A DNA stretch of 64,000 nucleotides from positions 682,001 to 746,000 of the forward strand of contig NZ_FTNY01000002.1 in assembly GCF_900156575.1 (NCBI RefSeq), read 5' to 3'. The DNA is from Chryseobacterium shigense (lineage in GTDB: Bacteria; Bacteroidota; Bacteroidia; Flavobacteriales; Weeksellaceae). Position numbers and translations under genes: made by a program. Position 1 is the first letter of the stretch. Each line of letters opens with the position of its first letter. Shown one piece after another: positions 9,501 through 21,130 of this stretch. The notes under the pieces were generated by a model. It worked only from the letters and a program-made list of their open reading frames with translations. It was not told the origin of the DNA and made no database searches.

Positions 9501-9686
9501 TTTTGAGTTTCCGGACCTAGTGTTTAAGGGAGTTTTAACAAATTTTCAATTAAATCATAACAATATGTTAAATTAATTTAAACAAGTGTTTTAATTTCAA
9601 TACAATCAACAACTTATGTCATATTACGTGTTTTTAATCTTTCTATAATATTTAATTGCGGTATTTTTTAATGAAATTAGTTTAGC

Positions 9687-9694
9687 TATTTTTG
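9687..9694 (+). promoter_or_regulatory. -7 promoter element of ligA
   Basis: TATTTTTG lies 18 bp before the ligA ATG, with TTT at the -33 distance (9665-9667). Confidence 0.45.
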
Positions 9695-9706
9695 CTCAAA
9701 AGATAG

Positions 9707-11719
<2,013 letters not shown>

Positions 11720-11740
11720 TATTTTTAACAAATTATAATT

Positions 11741-11775
11741 AAACCATTGGGATTAGATTCCAATGGTTTATTTTT
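11741..11775 (+). terminator. ligA terminator
   Basis: AAACCATTGG (11741-11750) pairs with CCAATGGTTT (11760-11769), then ATTTTT. The hairpin overlaps the promoter of the next gene. Confidence 0.8.
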
Positions 11776-11776
11776 G
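11747..11776 (+). promoter_or_regulatory. Promoter of the first leucine-rich T9SS gene, inside the ligA terminator
   Basis: TTG at 11747-11749, 19 bases, then TATTTTTG at 11769-11776: an exact TTG-N19-TAnnTTTG match. The -33 box lies in the left stem and the -7 box in the T run of the terminator. The ATG at 11814 follows after 37 bp. Confidence 0.6.
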
Positions 11777-11813
11777 CGCTTTAAGTATAAAAATAACTAC
11801 AAACTAATAATCC

Positions 11814-14399
11814 ATGAAAAAAATCTGCTTTATCATTTTTATGATGGTATTGTCTATGTTTCAGGCACAAATTGTGAACATTCCTGATGCTTATCTGAAA
11901 TCAAAATTATTTGCTTACGGAGCAACAAGTAATTCCGGCGGAACATTTATTACTCTTGATGCGAATGGCGACGGACAAATTCAGGTATCGGAAGCAGCAA
12001 TGGTTTATAAAATTAATATTAATAACCTTACCGATGCGGTAACGAGCTTATCCGGTCTGAATGAATTCCCCAATTTAAAAGAACTGGAACTAACCAATCC
12101 TAACCTATTAACCTACAGTCTGGTTTTTAGCAATTATCCTGCTCTTCAGAAAATAAAATTTATGGGAGGTGAAGTCGCTAATGTGACTATTGAAAATTGC
12201 AATGCTTTAAGTCTGGCACATCTGGGGGCACATGGAAACGTTATTAGTATTCAAAATACATCTGTTCAGGAAATTAAGCTGGAGAATGTAAATGCTATCA
12301 GTATTTCATCAGCTCCCAATCTTAAAAAATTCTCTTTATTTGCCTCAACTCTCTCCTCTTTAAACCTGAGTAATTTACCTTCACTTGAAGAAGTAAGTAT
12401 TACAGAAAACCCATCTCTTACAAGCATTAATTTTGCCGGAGATACTGCTTTAAAAAAATTAGAATTATTTCGGAACCAGCTAAGCGGCCTTAGTGTACCC
12501 AATCCTTCTCTTGTTAACTATTTAACGATATCCACTAATCATTTTCAAACTTTTGACGCTACTCCCTACATTGGATTAACGTACCTCGACGTCCACGAAA
12601 ACCAACTTACGAGCCTGAATTTAAGTTCTAATCCTTTGCTTTCTCAGCTTTTGGTTTCTGAGAATTCACTGTCAACATTAACATTCAACAATAATATAAA
12701 TCTGCAGTATATCTATGCTGGTAATAATCAATTACAGAATTTAGATTTTACCCAAATTCCTTTTTTAAGAGGAATTCAGATTCAAAATAATTTGTTTACC
12801 AATATTGATTTTTCACAGAACGCTGCCCTGATTTCTTTTGACTGTTCCAATAATCTGAATCTCAAGACTCTGATGATGAAAAATGGAAAAGAAAGTTTTA
12901 ACGGTCCCGGATCAGCTTGTGCGTTTGCCAATACACCACAGCTAAAATATATATGTATTGATCCGGCAGAAATTTATGTGGTCAATTCACTTCTAACCCA
13001 ATATAATCAGACCAATGTTGTCGTAAACTCCTATTGCACTTTTACTCCGGGAGGCAATTCCTATCTGTTTCAAGGAACTATAAAATACGACAGCAACGGA
13101 AACGGATGTGATAATAATGATCCTTTAAAACCCTTTCAAAAATTCAATATTTTAAGCTATGTTTCAGGCTACTCCATTGCTCTATCTGATGCAAGCGGCT
13201 CTCATCATCTATATCTTCCCGCAGGGACCAATATCATTACTCCTTTATTGGAAAACCCGAACTATTTTACGGTTTCACCGACTTCAGTAACGGCTACTTT
13301 CCCCACTCAGCCCACTCCTTTTACGCAAAACTTCTGTCTTGCAGCCAATGGCACTCATCACGATCTTGAAACCGTAATTATGCCTGTTACTATTGCCCGC
13401 CCGGGTTTTGATGCTCAATATAAAATCATTTATAAGAACAAAGGAACATCGGTACAGTCAGGATCTCTTGGTTTCAATTATAATAGTACGGTAATGAATT
13501 ACCTGACTTCAACCCTTGCTCCGAATTCTCAATCACCGGGAATTCTGAATTGGAATTTCAGCAATCTTCTTCCGTTTGAAACAAGAGAAATCACGGTAAC
13601 CGTACACTTGAATACCCCAACACAAACCCCTCCTCTTAATGGTGGAACCATTCTTCATTATGGTGCACAAATCAATGGAGCAGCGGATGATACTCCTCTT
13701 GACAATATCTTTACCTTCAATCAAACCGTTGTCAACTCTTTTGATCCAAATGATAAGACCTGTCTGGAAGGAACTACCATTTCTCAAACCAAGGTTGGAG
13801 ATTACGTTCATTACTTAATCCGATTTGAAAATACAGGAACGGCCAATGCCCAGAATATTGTGGTAAAAGATGTGATCGATACTTCAAAGTTTGATCTCTC
13901 TACTTTAGTGCCCCTGAATGGAAGCCATCCTTTTATCACGAAGGTTAACAATCCGACCGTAGAATTTATTTTTGAAAATATTCAGCTTCCTTTTGATGAT
14001 GCCAACAATGACGGGTATATTTCGTTTAAAATCAAAACCAAATCTACTTTAGTTATTGGTGATACTTTCAGCAATACCGCACAGATTTATTTTGACTATA
14101 ATGCTCCGATCGTTACGAATACCTATACTACTTCAGTACAAAACGTATTGGCGACCTCTGAGGTGGATATCCGCAAGAATGAGGTCAATATTCATCCTAA
14201 TCCTGTCGAAGATATTCTTTATATCCAATCAAAAGATGAGGTGATCAAAGCTGAGATCTACGATGTCAATGGAAGAATTATCAACTCAAAGGCTGTGAGC
14301 GGAAATTCAGTCAACGTTTCTGAACTTGTAAAAGGCACTTATCTTATCAAATTATTCACAAAAAATAAAGCTGTAAGTCAGAAATTGATTAAAAATTAA
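11814..14399 (+). CDS. Leucine-rich T9SS-sorted surface protein A
   Basis: 861 aa. A signal peptide (to FQAQ, residue 19) is followed by an EF-hand-like acidic stretch (DANGDGQIQVSEA, near 50) and irregular leucine-rich repeats with L-x-x-L-x-L-x-x-N spacing up to about residue 390. Two beta-domains come next. The second contains SFDPNDKTCLEG and VGDYVHYLIRFENTGTANAQ, a DUF11-like or DUF7619-like surface module. The last 75 residues are a type A sorting domain (IHPNPVEDILYIQS ... GTYLIKLFTKNK). It is probably secreted by the type IX system and displayed on the cell surface, perhaps for adhesion. It is a tandem paralogue of the next gene. Confidence 0.85.
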   Translation: MKKICFIIFMMVLSMFQAQIVNIPDAYLKSKLFAYGATSNSGGTFITLDANGDGQIQVSEAAMVYKININNLTDAVTSLSGLNEFPNLKELELTNPNLLTYSLVFSNYPALQKIKFMGGEVANVTIENCNALSLAHLGAHGNVISIQNTSVQEIKLENVNAISISSAPNLKKFSLFASTLSSLNLSNLPSLEEVSITENPSLTSINFAGDTALKKLELFRNQLSGLSVPNPSLVNYLTISTNHFQTFDATPYIGLTYLDVHENQLTSLNLSSNPLLSQLLVSENSLSTLTFNNNINLQYIYAGNNQLQNLDFTQIPFLRGIQIQNNLFTNIDFSQNAALISFDCSNNLNLKTLMMKNGKESFNGPGSACAFANTPQLKYICIDPAEIYVVNSLLTQYNQTNVVVNSYCTFTPGGNSYLFQGTIKYDSNGNGCDNNDPLKPFQKFNILSYVSGYSIALSDASGSHHLYLPAGTNIITPLLENPNYFTVSPTSVTATFPTQPTPFTQNFCLAANGTHHDLETVIMPVTIARPGFDAQYKIIYKNKGTSVQSGSLGFNYNSTVMNYLTSTLAPNSQSPGILNWNFSNLLPFETREITVTVHLNTPTQTPPLNGGTILHYGAQINGAADDTPLDNIFTFNQTVVNSFDPNDKTCLEGTTISQTKVGDYVHYLIRFENTGTANAQNIVVKDVIDTSKFDLSTLVPLNGSHPFITKVNNPTVEFIFENIQLPFDDANNDGYISFKIKTKSTLVIGDTFSNTAQIYFDYNAPIVTNTYTTSVQNVLATSEVDIRKNEVNIHPNPVEDILYIQSKDEVIKAEIYDVNGRIINSKAVSGNSVNVSELVKGTYLIKLFTKNKAVSQKLIKN

Positions 14400-14422
14400 T
14401 TGAAACAAACTTGTTGAGATTT

Positions 14423-14453
14423 AAGACTGCTTCTTTCCAGGGCAGTCTTTTTT
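14423..14453 (+). terminator. Intrinsic terminator between the leucine-rich paralogues
   Basis: AAGACTGC (14423-14430) pairs with GCAGTCTT (14442-14449), followed by a T run. The two paralogues are therefore probably separate transcripts. Confidence 0.8.
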
Positions 14454-14606
14454 CGCTCTTAATGATAGAAATAATATTTTCAATTAGATTGAATAATAGT
14501 AATATTTTTAATTAAATACGAATAATTAACGCTTTATATTTTAAAAATAAAATATATCACATAATAATATTTTATTTGTACATTTAACAAAACAAATCAC
14601 CAAACC

Positions 14607-17225
14607 ATGAATAGACTTTACTTTTTTGTGCTTTTTCTAGCACATCTGTCACTCAGTGCACAGATTATTAATTTCCCGGATCCACAATTTAAAGCAAAAC
14701 TTGTTTCAGCAAGTCAATGGAATTATGTTGCGCAGGATCTCAATGGAAATACGAGTGTTATTGACACCAACAATGATGGTGAAATTCAGGTCAGTGAGGC
14801 CTTGAATATTTCGAGCATCAGTTTAAATCAAACACAGATTCACGACATTACAGGAATTCAGAATTTCGCTAATCTGAAAATGCTCGTAGTACAGGGAAAT
14901 ATTTATATTGATGAAGTGAATGTGAGCCATATGACTGCCTTGAAAATTCTAATCGTTAATAATAATGCAGTGGATGTCATCAACACTCAAGGCTGCACGC
15001 AGCTTGAAGATTTTAACCTTACATCTAATGGAGGATATGTGACCAATATGAATTTTTTACAGAATTCTTCTTTAAAAAGATTGACAATCAGAGGCAATGC
15101 GCACTTAGCCAGTGTAAACATTCCAACTCTCACCAATCTTGAAGAAATTGAGTTCAGTGACAACCTTACTTATCCGAACACCATTACAAGTTTGAATCTT
15201 ACCAGTAATGTCAATCTTAAAAAAATTGTCATTGACAAAAGTAATCTGAACTCCTTAACATTAGGGCCTTTAAACAAGCTTTTGCACTTCAGTATTAAGA
15301 ATACGAAACTGACCGCACTCAACTTAAGCAATGCAATTCTGCTGCAATATCTATTGGTGGATGCCAATCCATTATTGAGTTCGCTAAATATCCAAAATAC
15401 AAATAATCTGGATAATTTACAGCTACTGAACTCTCCTTTAATCACTTCCGTTGCGCTTCAAAACAAGCCGAATCTTAAAACATTAAGCTTAGGAGCAACC
15501 AATGTGACATCACTTGATTTTACAGGCACTCCGCAAATTATCAATATGAGCATCGGTGGAAATGCATTGACCTCTCTTGATGTCTCTCCTGTTTTGGGAT
15601 TAAAAGCTTTTAATTTTAATGAAAACGGCATAACGAGTCTGAATTTAAGCCAGAATACAGAATTAGAAGGAGCCACCGTAAGTGGAACGGGTATCCAAAA
15701 CATCAATGTTAAAAATGGAAATCCGAATTTGAATTTCTATGCAGGATCATCAACCTATTCACCCAATTTGGCTTATATATGCTGCGATACAGATAAAGTA
15801 CAGCAGTTTTCCAATATGCTGATCAGTCAGGGGCAAAATCATGTGGAAGTCAACAGTTATTGCTCATTCACCCCTGGCGGAACAACGTATACGATTCAGG
15901 GAAATACAAAGTATGACTCCAACAATAATGGTTGCGATACCAATGATGTAAACAAGGCATTCCAAAAATTTAATATCACAGACGGAACTAACTCCGGGAG
16001 CTACATCGCAGATGGCTCCGGAAATTATTCTATTTCTGTTCAAGAAGGACTACATATGATTACTCCGGTTGTTGAAAATCCTGCGTATTTTACTATTTCT
16101 CCAGCCAGTATAACAGCGGATTTCCCGGCACAGGCGAGTCCATTAACTAAAAACTTTTGCGTAAGTGCCAACGGAACGCATCATGATTTAGAAGTTGTCA
16201 TTATTCCTATCAACAATGCCAGACCGGGGTTCACGTCTCTCTACAAAATTGTTTATAAAAACAAAGGAACCACTGCCCAATCAGGAACATTAGTATTTAA
16301 TTACGATGATGCACTGACAGATTATCTAAGCTCAACAACTGTTCCTACTTCCCTTTCAACAGGCGTTCTCAACTGGAATTTCACGAATCTTTTACCTTTT
16401 GAAAAAAAGGAAATTACCGTTAGTTTAAAACTCAATACTCCTACACAAATACCGGCATTAAATGGCGGAGAAATTCTGCAATACACGGCTCAAATCACAG
16501 GAGCAACCGATGAAACTCCTGCTGATAATTATTTTGCGCTCCATCAAACCGTTGTCAATTCTTTTGATCCGAATGATAAAACTTGTCTGGAAGGAACATC
16601 CATCACCCAGGTACAAGTGGGAGACTATGTTCATTACCTGATCCGATTTGAAAATAAAGGAACGGCCAATGCCCAGAATATTGTGGTAAAAGATGAAATC
16701 GACCTGTCAAAATTTGATATTAATTCTGTAGTACCATTAGCGGGAAGTCATAGTTACACAACAAGAATCAGCAACGCTAATGTCATAGAATTTATTTTTG
16801 AAAATATTCAGCTGCCTTTTGATGATGCTCATAATGACGGATATATTTCATTTAAAATTAAAACAAAGGCCACCATGACAATGGGTGACAGTTTCAGCAA
16901 TACTGCTAAAATTTATTTTGATTACAATCATCCTATCATTACCAACACTTTCACAACGACGGTCAGAAATGTACTGGCAACGTCAGAAGTAAGCAAAGGA
17001 AACGACATGGTCACCATCTATCCGAACCCTGTACATGATGTTTTGAATATCCAATCTAAAAACACGGTGATCAAAGCGGAAATTTATGATGCCAACGGAA
17101 GAATGATCAGCTCAGCAAGTGTAACAGGAAGTTCTATCAACGTTAGGGAATTAACGAAAGGGAACTATATTATTAAACTGTTTACCAAAGACAAGACTGT
17201 GACTCATAAGTTTATCAAAATGTAA
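14607..17225 (+). CDS. Leucine-rich T9SS-sorted surface protein B
   Basis: 872 aa, with the same architecture as the gene before it: signal peptide (to LSAQ), acidic DTNNDGEIQVSEA loop, leucine-rich repeats, beta-modules and a sorting domain (IYPNPVHDVLNIQS ... GNYIIKLFTKDK). The C-terminal 450 residues are much more alike between the two than the repeat region. SFDPNDKTCLEGT and the following 80 residues are nearly the same, while the repeats have diverged in sequence and number. This fits a duplication followed by divergence of the binding part. The ligand is unknown. Confidence 0.85.
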   Translation: MNRLYFFVLFLAHLSLSAQIINFPDPQFKAKLVSASQWNYVAQDLNGNTSVIDTNNDGEIQVSEALNISSISLNQTQIHDITGIQNFANLKMLVVQGNIYIDEVNVSHMTALKILIVNNNAVDVINTQGCTQLEDFNLTSNGGYVTNMNFLQNSSLKRLTIRGNAHLASVNIPTLTNLEEIEFSDNLTYPNTITSLNLTSNVNLKKIVIDKSNLNSLTLGPLNKLLHFSIKNTKLTALNLSNAILLQYLLVDANPLLSSLNIQNTNNLDNLQLLNSPLITSVALQNKPNLKTLSLGATNVTSLDFTGTPQIINMSIGGNALTSLDVSPVLGLKAFNFNENGITSLNLSQNTELEGATVSGTGIQNINVKNGNPNLNFYAGSSTYSPNLAYICCDTDKVQQFSNMLISQGQNHVEVNSYCSFTPGGTTYTIQGNTKYDSNNNGCDTNDVNKAFQKFNITDGTNSGSYIADGSGNYSISVQEGLHMITPVVENPAYFTISPASITADFPAQASPLTKNFCVSANGTHHDLEVVIIPINNARPGFTSLYKIVYKNKGTTAQSGTLVFNYDDALTDYLSSTTVPTSLSTGVLNWNFTNLLPFEKKEITVSLKLNTPTQIPALNGGEILQYTAQITGATDETPADNYFALHQTVVNSFDPNDKTCLEGTSITQVQVGDYVHYLIRFENKGTANAQNIVVKDEIDLSKFDINSVVPLAGSHSYTTRISNANVIEFIFENIQLPFDDAHNDGYISFKIKTKATMTMGDSFSNTAKIYFDYNHPIITNTFTTTVRNVLATSEVSKGNDMVTIYPNPVHDVLNIQSKNTVIKAEIYDANGRMISSASVTGSSINVRELTKGNYIIKLFTKDKTVTHKFIKM

Positions 17226-17251
17226 ACTAATCATCTTATTTATATCTGTAG

Positions 17252-17283
17252 GGCTGTGCATTTTTGTCACAGCCTTTTTTTCT
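17252..17283 (+). terminator. Intrinsic terminator after leucine-rich protein B
   Basis: GGCTGTG pairs with CACAGCC (17268-17274), followed by a run of T to 17281. It also separates the plus-strand genes from the convergent minus-strand genes. Confidence 0.85.
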
Positions 17284-17285
17284 CC

Positions 17286-17690
17286 TTATGATCCGAATCC
17301 GAAAATAAGTGACACTACAGCGTACAAAACAAAAGCAAGCAAAGGACACCCGAAAAACGCAGCAATAGAAAATACGAAGACATAGGTCCCATAGTTTTTA
17401 GCGGAAGAAAACATCCCGGTTACCGTATGATGAATGGCCAAAAGGAAAAAAGTAAAAGCCACGAGCAAAATATTGGAAAACAAAAGGAACAGGAAGAAGT
17501 CTCCGGTATCCCGTACCAGATCATCAGAATCTATAAGGCTCAAGAATATGGCGGTTACCAAAAGAAAAGCTGAGAAAGGGAGTATTATGTAAAGTATCGT
17601 CCTTTTCCGGTTGGGATGATCCGAAAACGCGAAATAATACAGATTGGCTGCAGCGAAAATCAATAGTATGTAAATGATGAATTCCAACAT
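17286..17690 (-). CDS. Small integral membrane protein, unknown function
   Basis: 134 aa with about four hydrophobic helices (residues 2-20, 32-52, 66-88 and 100-132) and short polar loops. I recognise no family. It lies 50 bp after a small secreted protein on the same strand and may belong to its transcript. Confidence 0.6.
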   Translation of the reverse strand: MLEFIIYILLIFAAANLYYFAFSDHPNRKRTILYIILPFSAFLLVTAIFLSLIDSDDLVRDTGDFFLFLLFSNILLVAFTFFLLAIHHTVTGMFSSAKNYGTYVFVFSIAAFFGCPLLAFVLYAVVSLIFGFGS

Positions 17691-17740
17691 GGTAATAAAA
17701 ACTGATTTTATTCTTTGTTCCGATGCAATGGAAGATTGGC

Positions 17741-18202
17741 CTATTTGAAAACAAGAATTGTATAGTTATCCTGTGCAGTTTGGGGGTAAACCATTCTGAT
17801 CTGTGCTTTATTTTTAAAATAATCCACATAATTTTCACCGGTAAGAACCTTTCCCTTTTCCGTTTGTTGGTAACCTGCTGCTAGAATGACTTTTATATAG
17901 GTATCATGCTCTTTTTTGTCTTTGAACTGAAATTCTATATTGTCCTGAGATTTGTCTTCCGTATATTCAAACTTCCCGATCTTATAAGTAAAATCCGGAC
18001 TGTCATATTCAAACAGAATAAATGCAGGACTTTCTGTTTTGTCATAGAAAGTATATTTATGCTTCTTAATTTCTGTTTTAAAAGCAGCCATATCAAGCTT
18101 ATTGAATGCGGCCAGCTCTTCCACTTTGAATGCCTGCGCAGCCAGCTGTGAATGCATAAGCGTGCAAAGCATACTGATCATCATTATTTTTATTGTATTC
18201 AT
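17741..18202 (-). CDS. Small secreted protein, unknown function
   Basis: 153 aa with a signal peptide (cleavage near residue 23, LAAQA). The mature part is charged and predicted alpha/beta, with a YDSPDFTYKIGKF strand and an ending rich in hydrophobic strand residues (NYTILVFK). It has no cysteines after the signal peptide. It lies 7 bp after the 479-aa gene, so the two are almost surely one operon. No family recognised. Confidence 0.65.
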   Translation of the reverse strand: MNTIKIMMISMLCTLMHSQLAAQAFKVEELAAFNKLDMAAFKTEIKKHKYTFYDKTESPAFILFEYDSPDFTYKIGKFEYTEDKSQDNIEFQFKDKKEHDTYIKVILAAGYQQTEKGKVLTGENYVDYFKNKAQIRMVYPQTAQDNYTILVFK

Positions 18203-18209
18203 CGTTTAA

Positions 18210-19649
18210 TTATTCTTTGATATTATTTTCCCGGATAAAATTTTTATAATTTTCTCCCCACACCGGACTTTTTTTAAATTCCGCTTTTCTGCTGACAATT
18301 ATAGCTGCCCCTTCATTAAAAAGCTTTTCATCTTTGAGCATTTTCAGACCATCCATGATATTAAGGGCACCATAGGCATTTTCATTATTTCTTACCCTGT
18401 CCAGAAGAACATCCCGGTTCTGAAGTACGGAATCATTGTCTTTCAGTTTTGAGATGAAACGGTTCAAATCAAGATCATCGAGATACTGAAGAGAATTTCT
18501 TACTGCTTTTTCATAAGTTTCCCGGGAAATCTTTTTTGCTTTTTCCAATAGGGTAACCAGCCTTAGATTATCGTCAAAGATCATTTCACCGGATCCATCC
18601 TCCTCCAAGTGATCCATATCGTATGTATTCACTGCAATCACTTCGGCTTGTCCGGGTTTCAAAAATCCATCCAGCAAAAATTTTGCGGTTTCTTTTGGGG
18701 TATGTGTTTTTTCATAGGCATCCAGAATATCAAAAGAAATGATTTTATCTGTTACCCAAAGATCAGCCAGTGCAGCATCATACAGGGTACATTTTTTTAT
18801 GGAGATCTGCTGATAGAGGAAAGCCAGGCAATTCCCGCCACAATCCTTTTCCTTATTGATTTTCTTATTGTATTCAATGGCTTTAATCACTATTTCTTTA
18901 GCTTCTTCACTACAGAATTCAGCTAAGGCAAGCATGAAAGCAAAATCAGAAGAATCATTCCTATTTTCTTTCATCATCGGCAGAAACTTAGGATCCGGAA
19001 ACTCTTGAATGGCCGAATAAGCTTGTTTTCCAAAACTTTTGATCAGCTCTATATCATTAGGGTTTTTATATTTTGCAAGATTCACTAGCAGTATGGGTGA
19101 TTTTGTTTCCATCACCAGTCTTCTGATTTTGGTGTAGCTATCATCATCCAGCGGCAGGTCAGAGGTCAGAGCCTCCAGAAGATCTGTATTGACAGGATCA
19201 GTGTTCAGTGCGATAGATACCATCTCACTATGAAGATTATCTTTTTCTTTTTCTGAAAAATTATTTTCTCCGTCAATTGCTTCATAAATATAGACCGACA
19301 AAAAATAATCACTTACAATACAACCCGCTCTATACTTTAATTTTTCCTTTGAATGAATATTTTTTTTAAAAACTTCCAGCATTTTTTCACCTTCTTTTTT
19401 ATTAGCCAGAACGTTGACTGCTGCTGCTTTTATGTAAACATTTTTACCCTCTTCCGCTAAGTATACAAGTTCTTCCGTACTTGTTTCTTTAAAAAGTAAT
19501 TCCTCTATCTTTTTTATTTCTTGGTCATCACTTGAATAAAATAATATTTCTTTTTCAAGAGGTTTAATGATGGCAGCCGTTCTCTTTGAAACCTGAGAAG
19601 TGGCACAGAAAAAGAACAGGAGTAGTAAAAGGCTGATGGGGCTTTTCAT
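18210..19649 (-). CDS. Secreted helical-repeat protein, unknown function
   Basis: 479 aa. A signal peptide (hydrophobic core to about residue 18, CATSQ) precedes an almost wholly helical sequence, with short repeats such as AAAVNVLANKKEGEKML and FGKQAYSAIQEF that look like HEAT-type helical pairs. A DMDHLEEDGSGE acidic loop lies near residue 345. The Cys at residue 15 might be a lipoprotein cysteine (FFFCATS), but the lipobox is poor. It heads a probable operon with the 153-aa protein. Function unknown. Confidence 0.65.
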   Translation of the reverse strand: MKSPISLLLLLFFFCATSQVSKRTAAIIKPLEKEILFYSSDDQEIKKIEELLFKETSTEELVYLAEEGKNVYIKAAAVNVLANKKEGEKMLEVFKKNIHSKEKLKYRAGCIVSDYFLSVYIYEAIDGENNFSEKEKDNLHSEMVSIALNTDPVNTDLLEALTSDLPLDDDSYTKIRRLVMETKSPILLVNLAKYKNPNDIELIKSFGKQAYSAIQEFPDPKFLPMMKENRNDSSDFAFMLALAEFCSEEAKEIVIKAIEYNKKINKEKDCGGNCLAFLYQQISIKKCTLYDAALADLWVTDKIISFDILDAYEKTHTPKETAKFLLDGFLKPGQAEVIAVNTYDMDHLEEDGSGEMIFDDNLRLVTLLEKAKKISRETYEKAVRNSLQYLDDLDLNRFISKLKDNDSVLQNRDVLLDRVRNNENAYGALNIMDGLKMLKDEKLFNEGAAIIVSRKAEFKKSPVWGENYKNFIRENNIKE

Positions 19650-19688
19650 GGAATAGTTTTGCTGTTATGTAAATGTAAAATAATTTTG

Positions 19689-20168
19689 CTAATGAAGAGC
19701 AGAAGGCATTCTATTCTTTAAAGCTTCCTGAAAAAGTTTGATCTGGTCAGGTGTAAGATTCTGTAAATAGATCGTCCGTTTCCCATTAACCAGAAAATCA
19801 GGGTAAGATACTAAAACAACAGAATTATTATTGAAACTGAATTCTCTCAGCACAGTAGGACTTTTCGTATTTCTCTTATCAGAAAAAAATATAAGATTAA
19901 TGAAACGGGAAGGAATACAATAAAAATTCTTTGAAAATAAAAAAACAGAGTTTTGATTCAAAAGAATATCAAAGCTACACCAACGGATGCTTTTTCTCAA
20001 AAGTCCCTTTTCTATAACAATCTTTCCCCTAATTTTTTTTAATTCCCTGAAATCAGGTTGTTTGTATTTCGTTATTATTTTTTTATTCTGAAAATAAAAA
20101 AATATCCCTTGTAGAAATGTTGATGCAACACAGATGAGAAGGAAGTAAATCAAGATTTTGTCAGGCAT
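19689..20168 (-). CDS. Membrane-anchored protein, unknown function
   Basis: 159 aa with one N-terminal transmembrane helix (residues 5-27) and a beta-rich soluble part with a basic character. GKIVIEKGLLRKSIRWCSFD and ENQNSVFLF-like strands are compatible with a PH-like fold, but this is weak. It lies 22 bp after the leucine-rich/zinc protein on the same strand. Confidence 0.55.
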   Translation of the reverse strand: MPDKILIYFLLICVASTFLQGIFFYFQNKKIITKYKQPDFRELKKIRGKIVIEKGLLRKSIRWCSFDILLNQNSVFLFSKNFYCIPSRFINLIFFSDKRNTKSPTVLREFSFNNNSVVLVSYPDFLVNGKRTIYLQNLTPDQIKLFQEALKNRMPSALH

Positions 20169-20190
20169 TGAAAAACAAATGTATATTAAT

Positions 20191-20835
20191 TTAATATTTT
20201 GGAGGTTGTTTTATAAATTCTCCACCTTTATGTGGAAACTGAACATATAATTCCGAAGGTTGTGGAATCTTTGCTTTACAGCTTTCTGAGCATACATTCA
20301 CCAGTAGAGGAAGAACATCTGTGGCGATTGATAATGAAATCCAATACTGATCCGGTTCATTTTCCGGTATTTCATTTTTACAGATACTGCACTTTACAAT
20401 TTCAAAATCATAATACCTTAAAGGGCGCTGATACAGATTAGGAAAATGCGTCCGGAATTTATAATTTCCATAGAGCGCTCTTGTACTCACTGTGCTGCTT
20501 TTAAGATTTTTACAGTATATGATTTCATAAGGAAACCACATAAGGTTATAAGAAGTATAAGGAATAAACTCTTCCAGCGATTCCATTTCCCCTATTTCAG
20601 GTGGTATCTGCTTTAAATGACTGCCATAAAGCATCATTTTTTTTACTTTTTTCAGCTTGGCAATAGATTTTGGAAGCGTTTCGATCAATTGAAACAACTC
20701 TGAACCAATACCTTTTCTCGGTTCAAATTCTTCATACCCTCCTTCTGCTACTTCATCAATATAAAGACATAGTTTCTTCCACGCTTCAGAATTTTGATCC
20801 TGCACCACTTTTTTTACCTTTGGAACTCTGTTCAT
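20191..20835 (-). CDS. Leucine-rich protein with a C-terminal Cys cluster
   Basis: 214 aa when started at the ATG at 20835, 4 bp after the toxin stop; a longer frame to 20868 would overlap the toxin gene by 29 bp. Residues about 40-110 hold two or three leucine-rich repeats (LPKSIAKLKKVKKMMLYGSHL, then IPPEIGEMESLEEF). The C-terminal part has CSIC near 147 and CSESC near 183, a likely zinc site of treble-clef type. Cytoplasmic; function unknown. It lies close behind the toxin-antitoxin pair. Confidence 0.6.
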   Translation of the reverse strand: MNRVPKVKKVVQDQNSEAWKKLCLYIDEVAEGGYEEFEPRKGIGSELFQLIETLPKSIAKLKKVKKMMLYGSHLKQIPPEIGEMESLEEFIPYTSYNLMWFPYEIIYCKNLKSSTVSTRALYGNYKFRTHFPNLYQRPLRYYDFEIVKCSICKNEIPENEPDQYWISLSIATDVLPLLVNVCSESCKAKIPQPSELYVQFPHKGGEFIKQPPKY

Positions 20836-20839
20836 CGCA

Positions 20840-21130
20840 TCAAATTTTATTTTCCTCCCGTCTTCCATCCCAAAGAGATAGGATGATTAGCTCTGTTTCT
20901 GAAAACTCATAAAATATAAGATAATCCTTAACAATCTTTACTCTTACATTTGTGACAGCAGTTTTCCTCCCTATTAACGGAAATAGAGACAGCAGTTTGA
21001 CACTGCTAATTATCAATTTATTTAGTTTAATACTGAATGTTTTGGATTGATTTCTGAGAATCCAATATTCAAGAATTTCTTTTCTTTCAATATTGGCTTT
21101 ATGTGTCCAGATTACTTTTCTCCCAGCCAT
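20840..21130 (-). CDS. RelE/ParE-family toxin
   Basis: 96 aa, the normal size for this superfamily. It has the N-terminal W-T-x-x-A-x-x-x-x-x-x-I-x-x-Y helix pattern (VIWTHKANIERKEILEYW), the central LFPLIGRKT turn, then the VRVKIVKDYLIFYEF strands and a final strand LIILSLWDGRR. Members inhibit translation or gyrase, and which applies here cannot be told. The gene overlaps its antitoxin by 19 bp, typical of a type II module. Confidence 0.85.
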   Translation of the reverse strand: MAGRKVIWTHKANIERKEILEYWILRNQSKTFSIKLNKLIISSVKLLSLFPLIGRKTAVTNVRVKIVKDYLIFYEFSETELIILSLWDGRREENKI

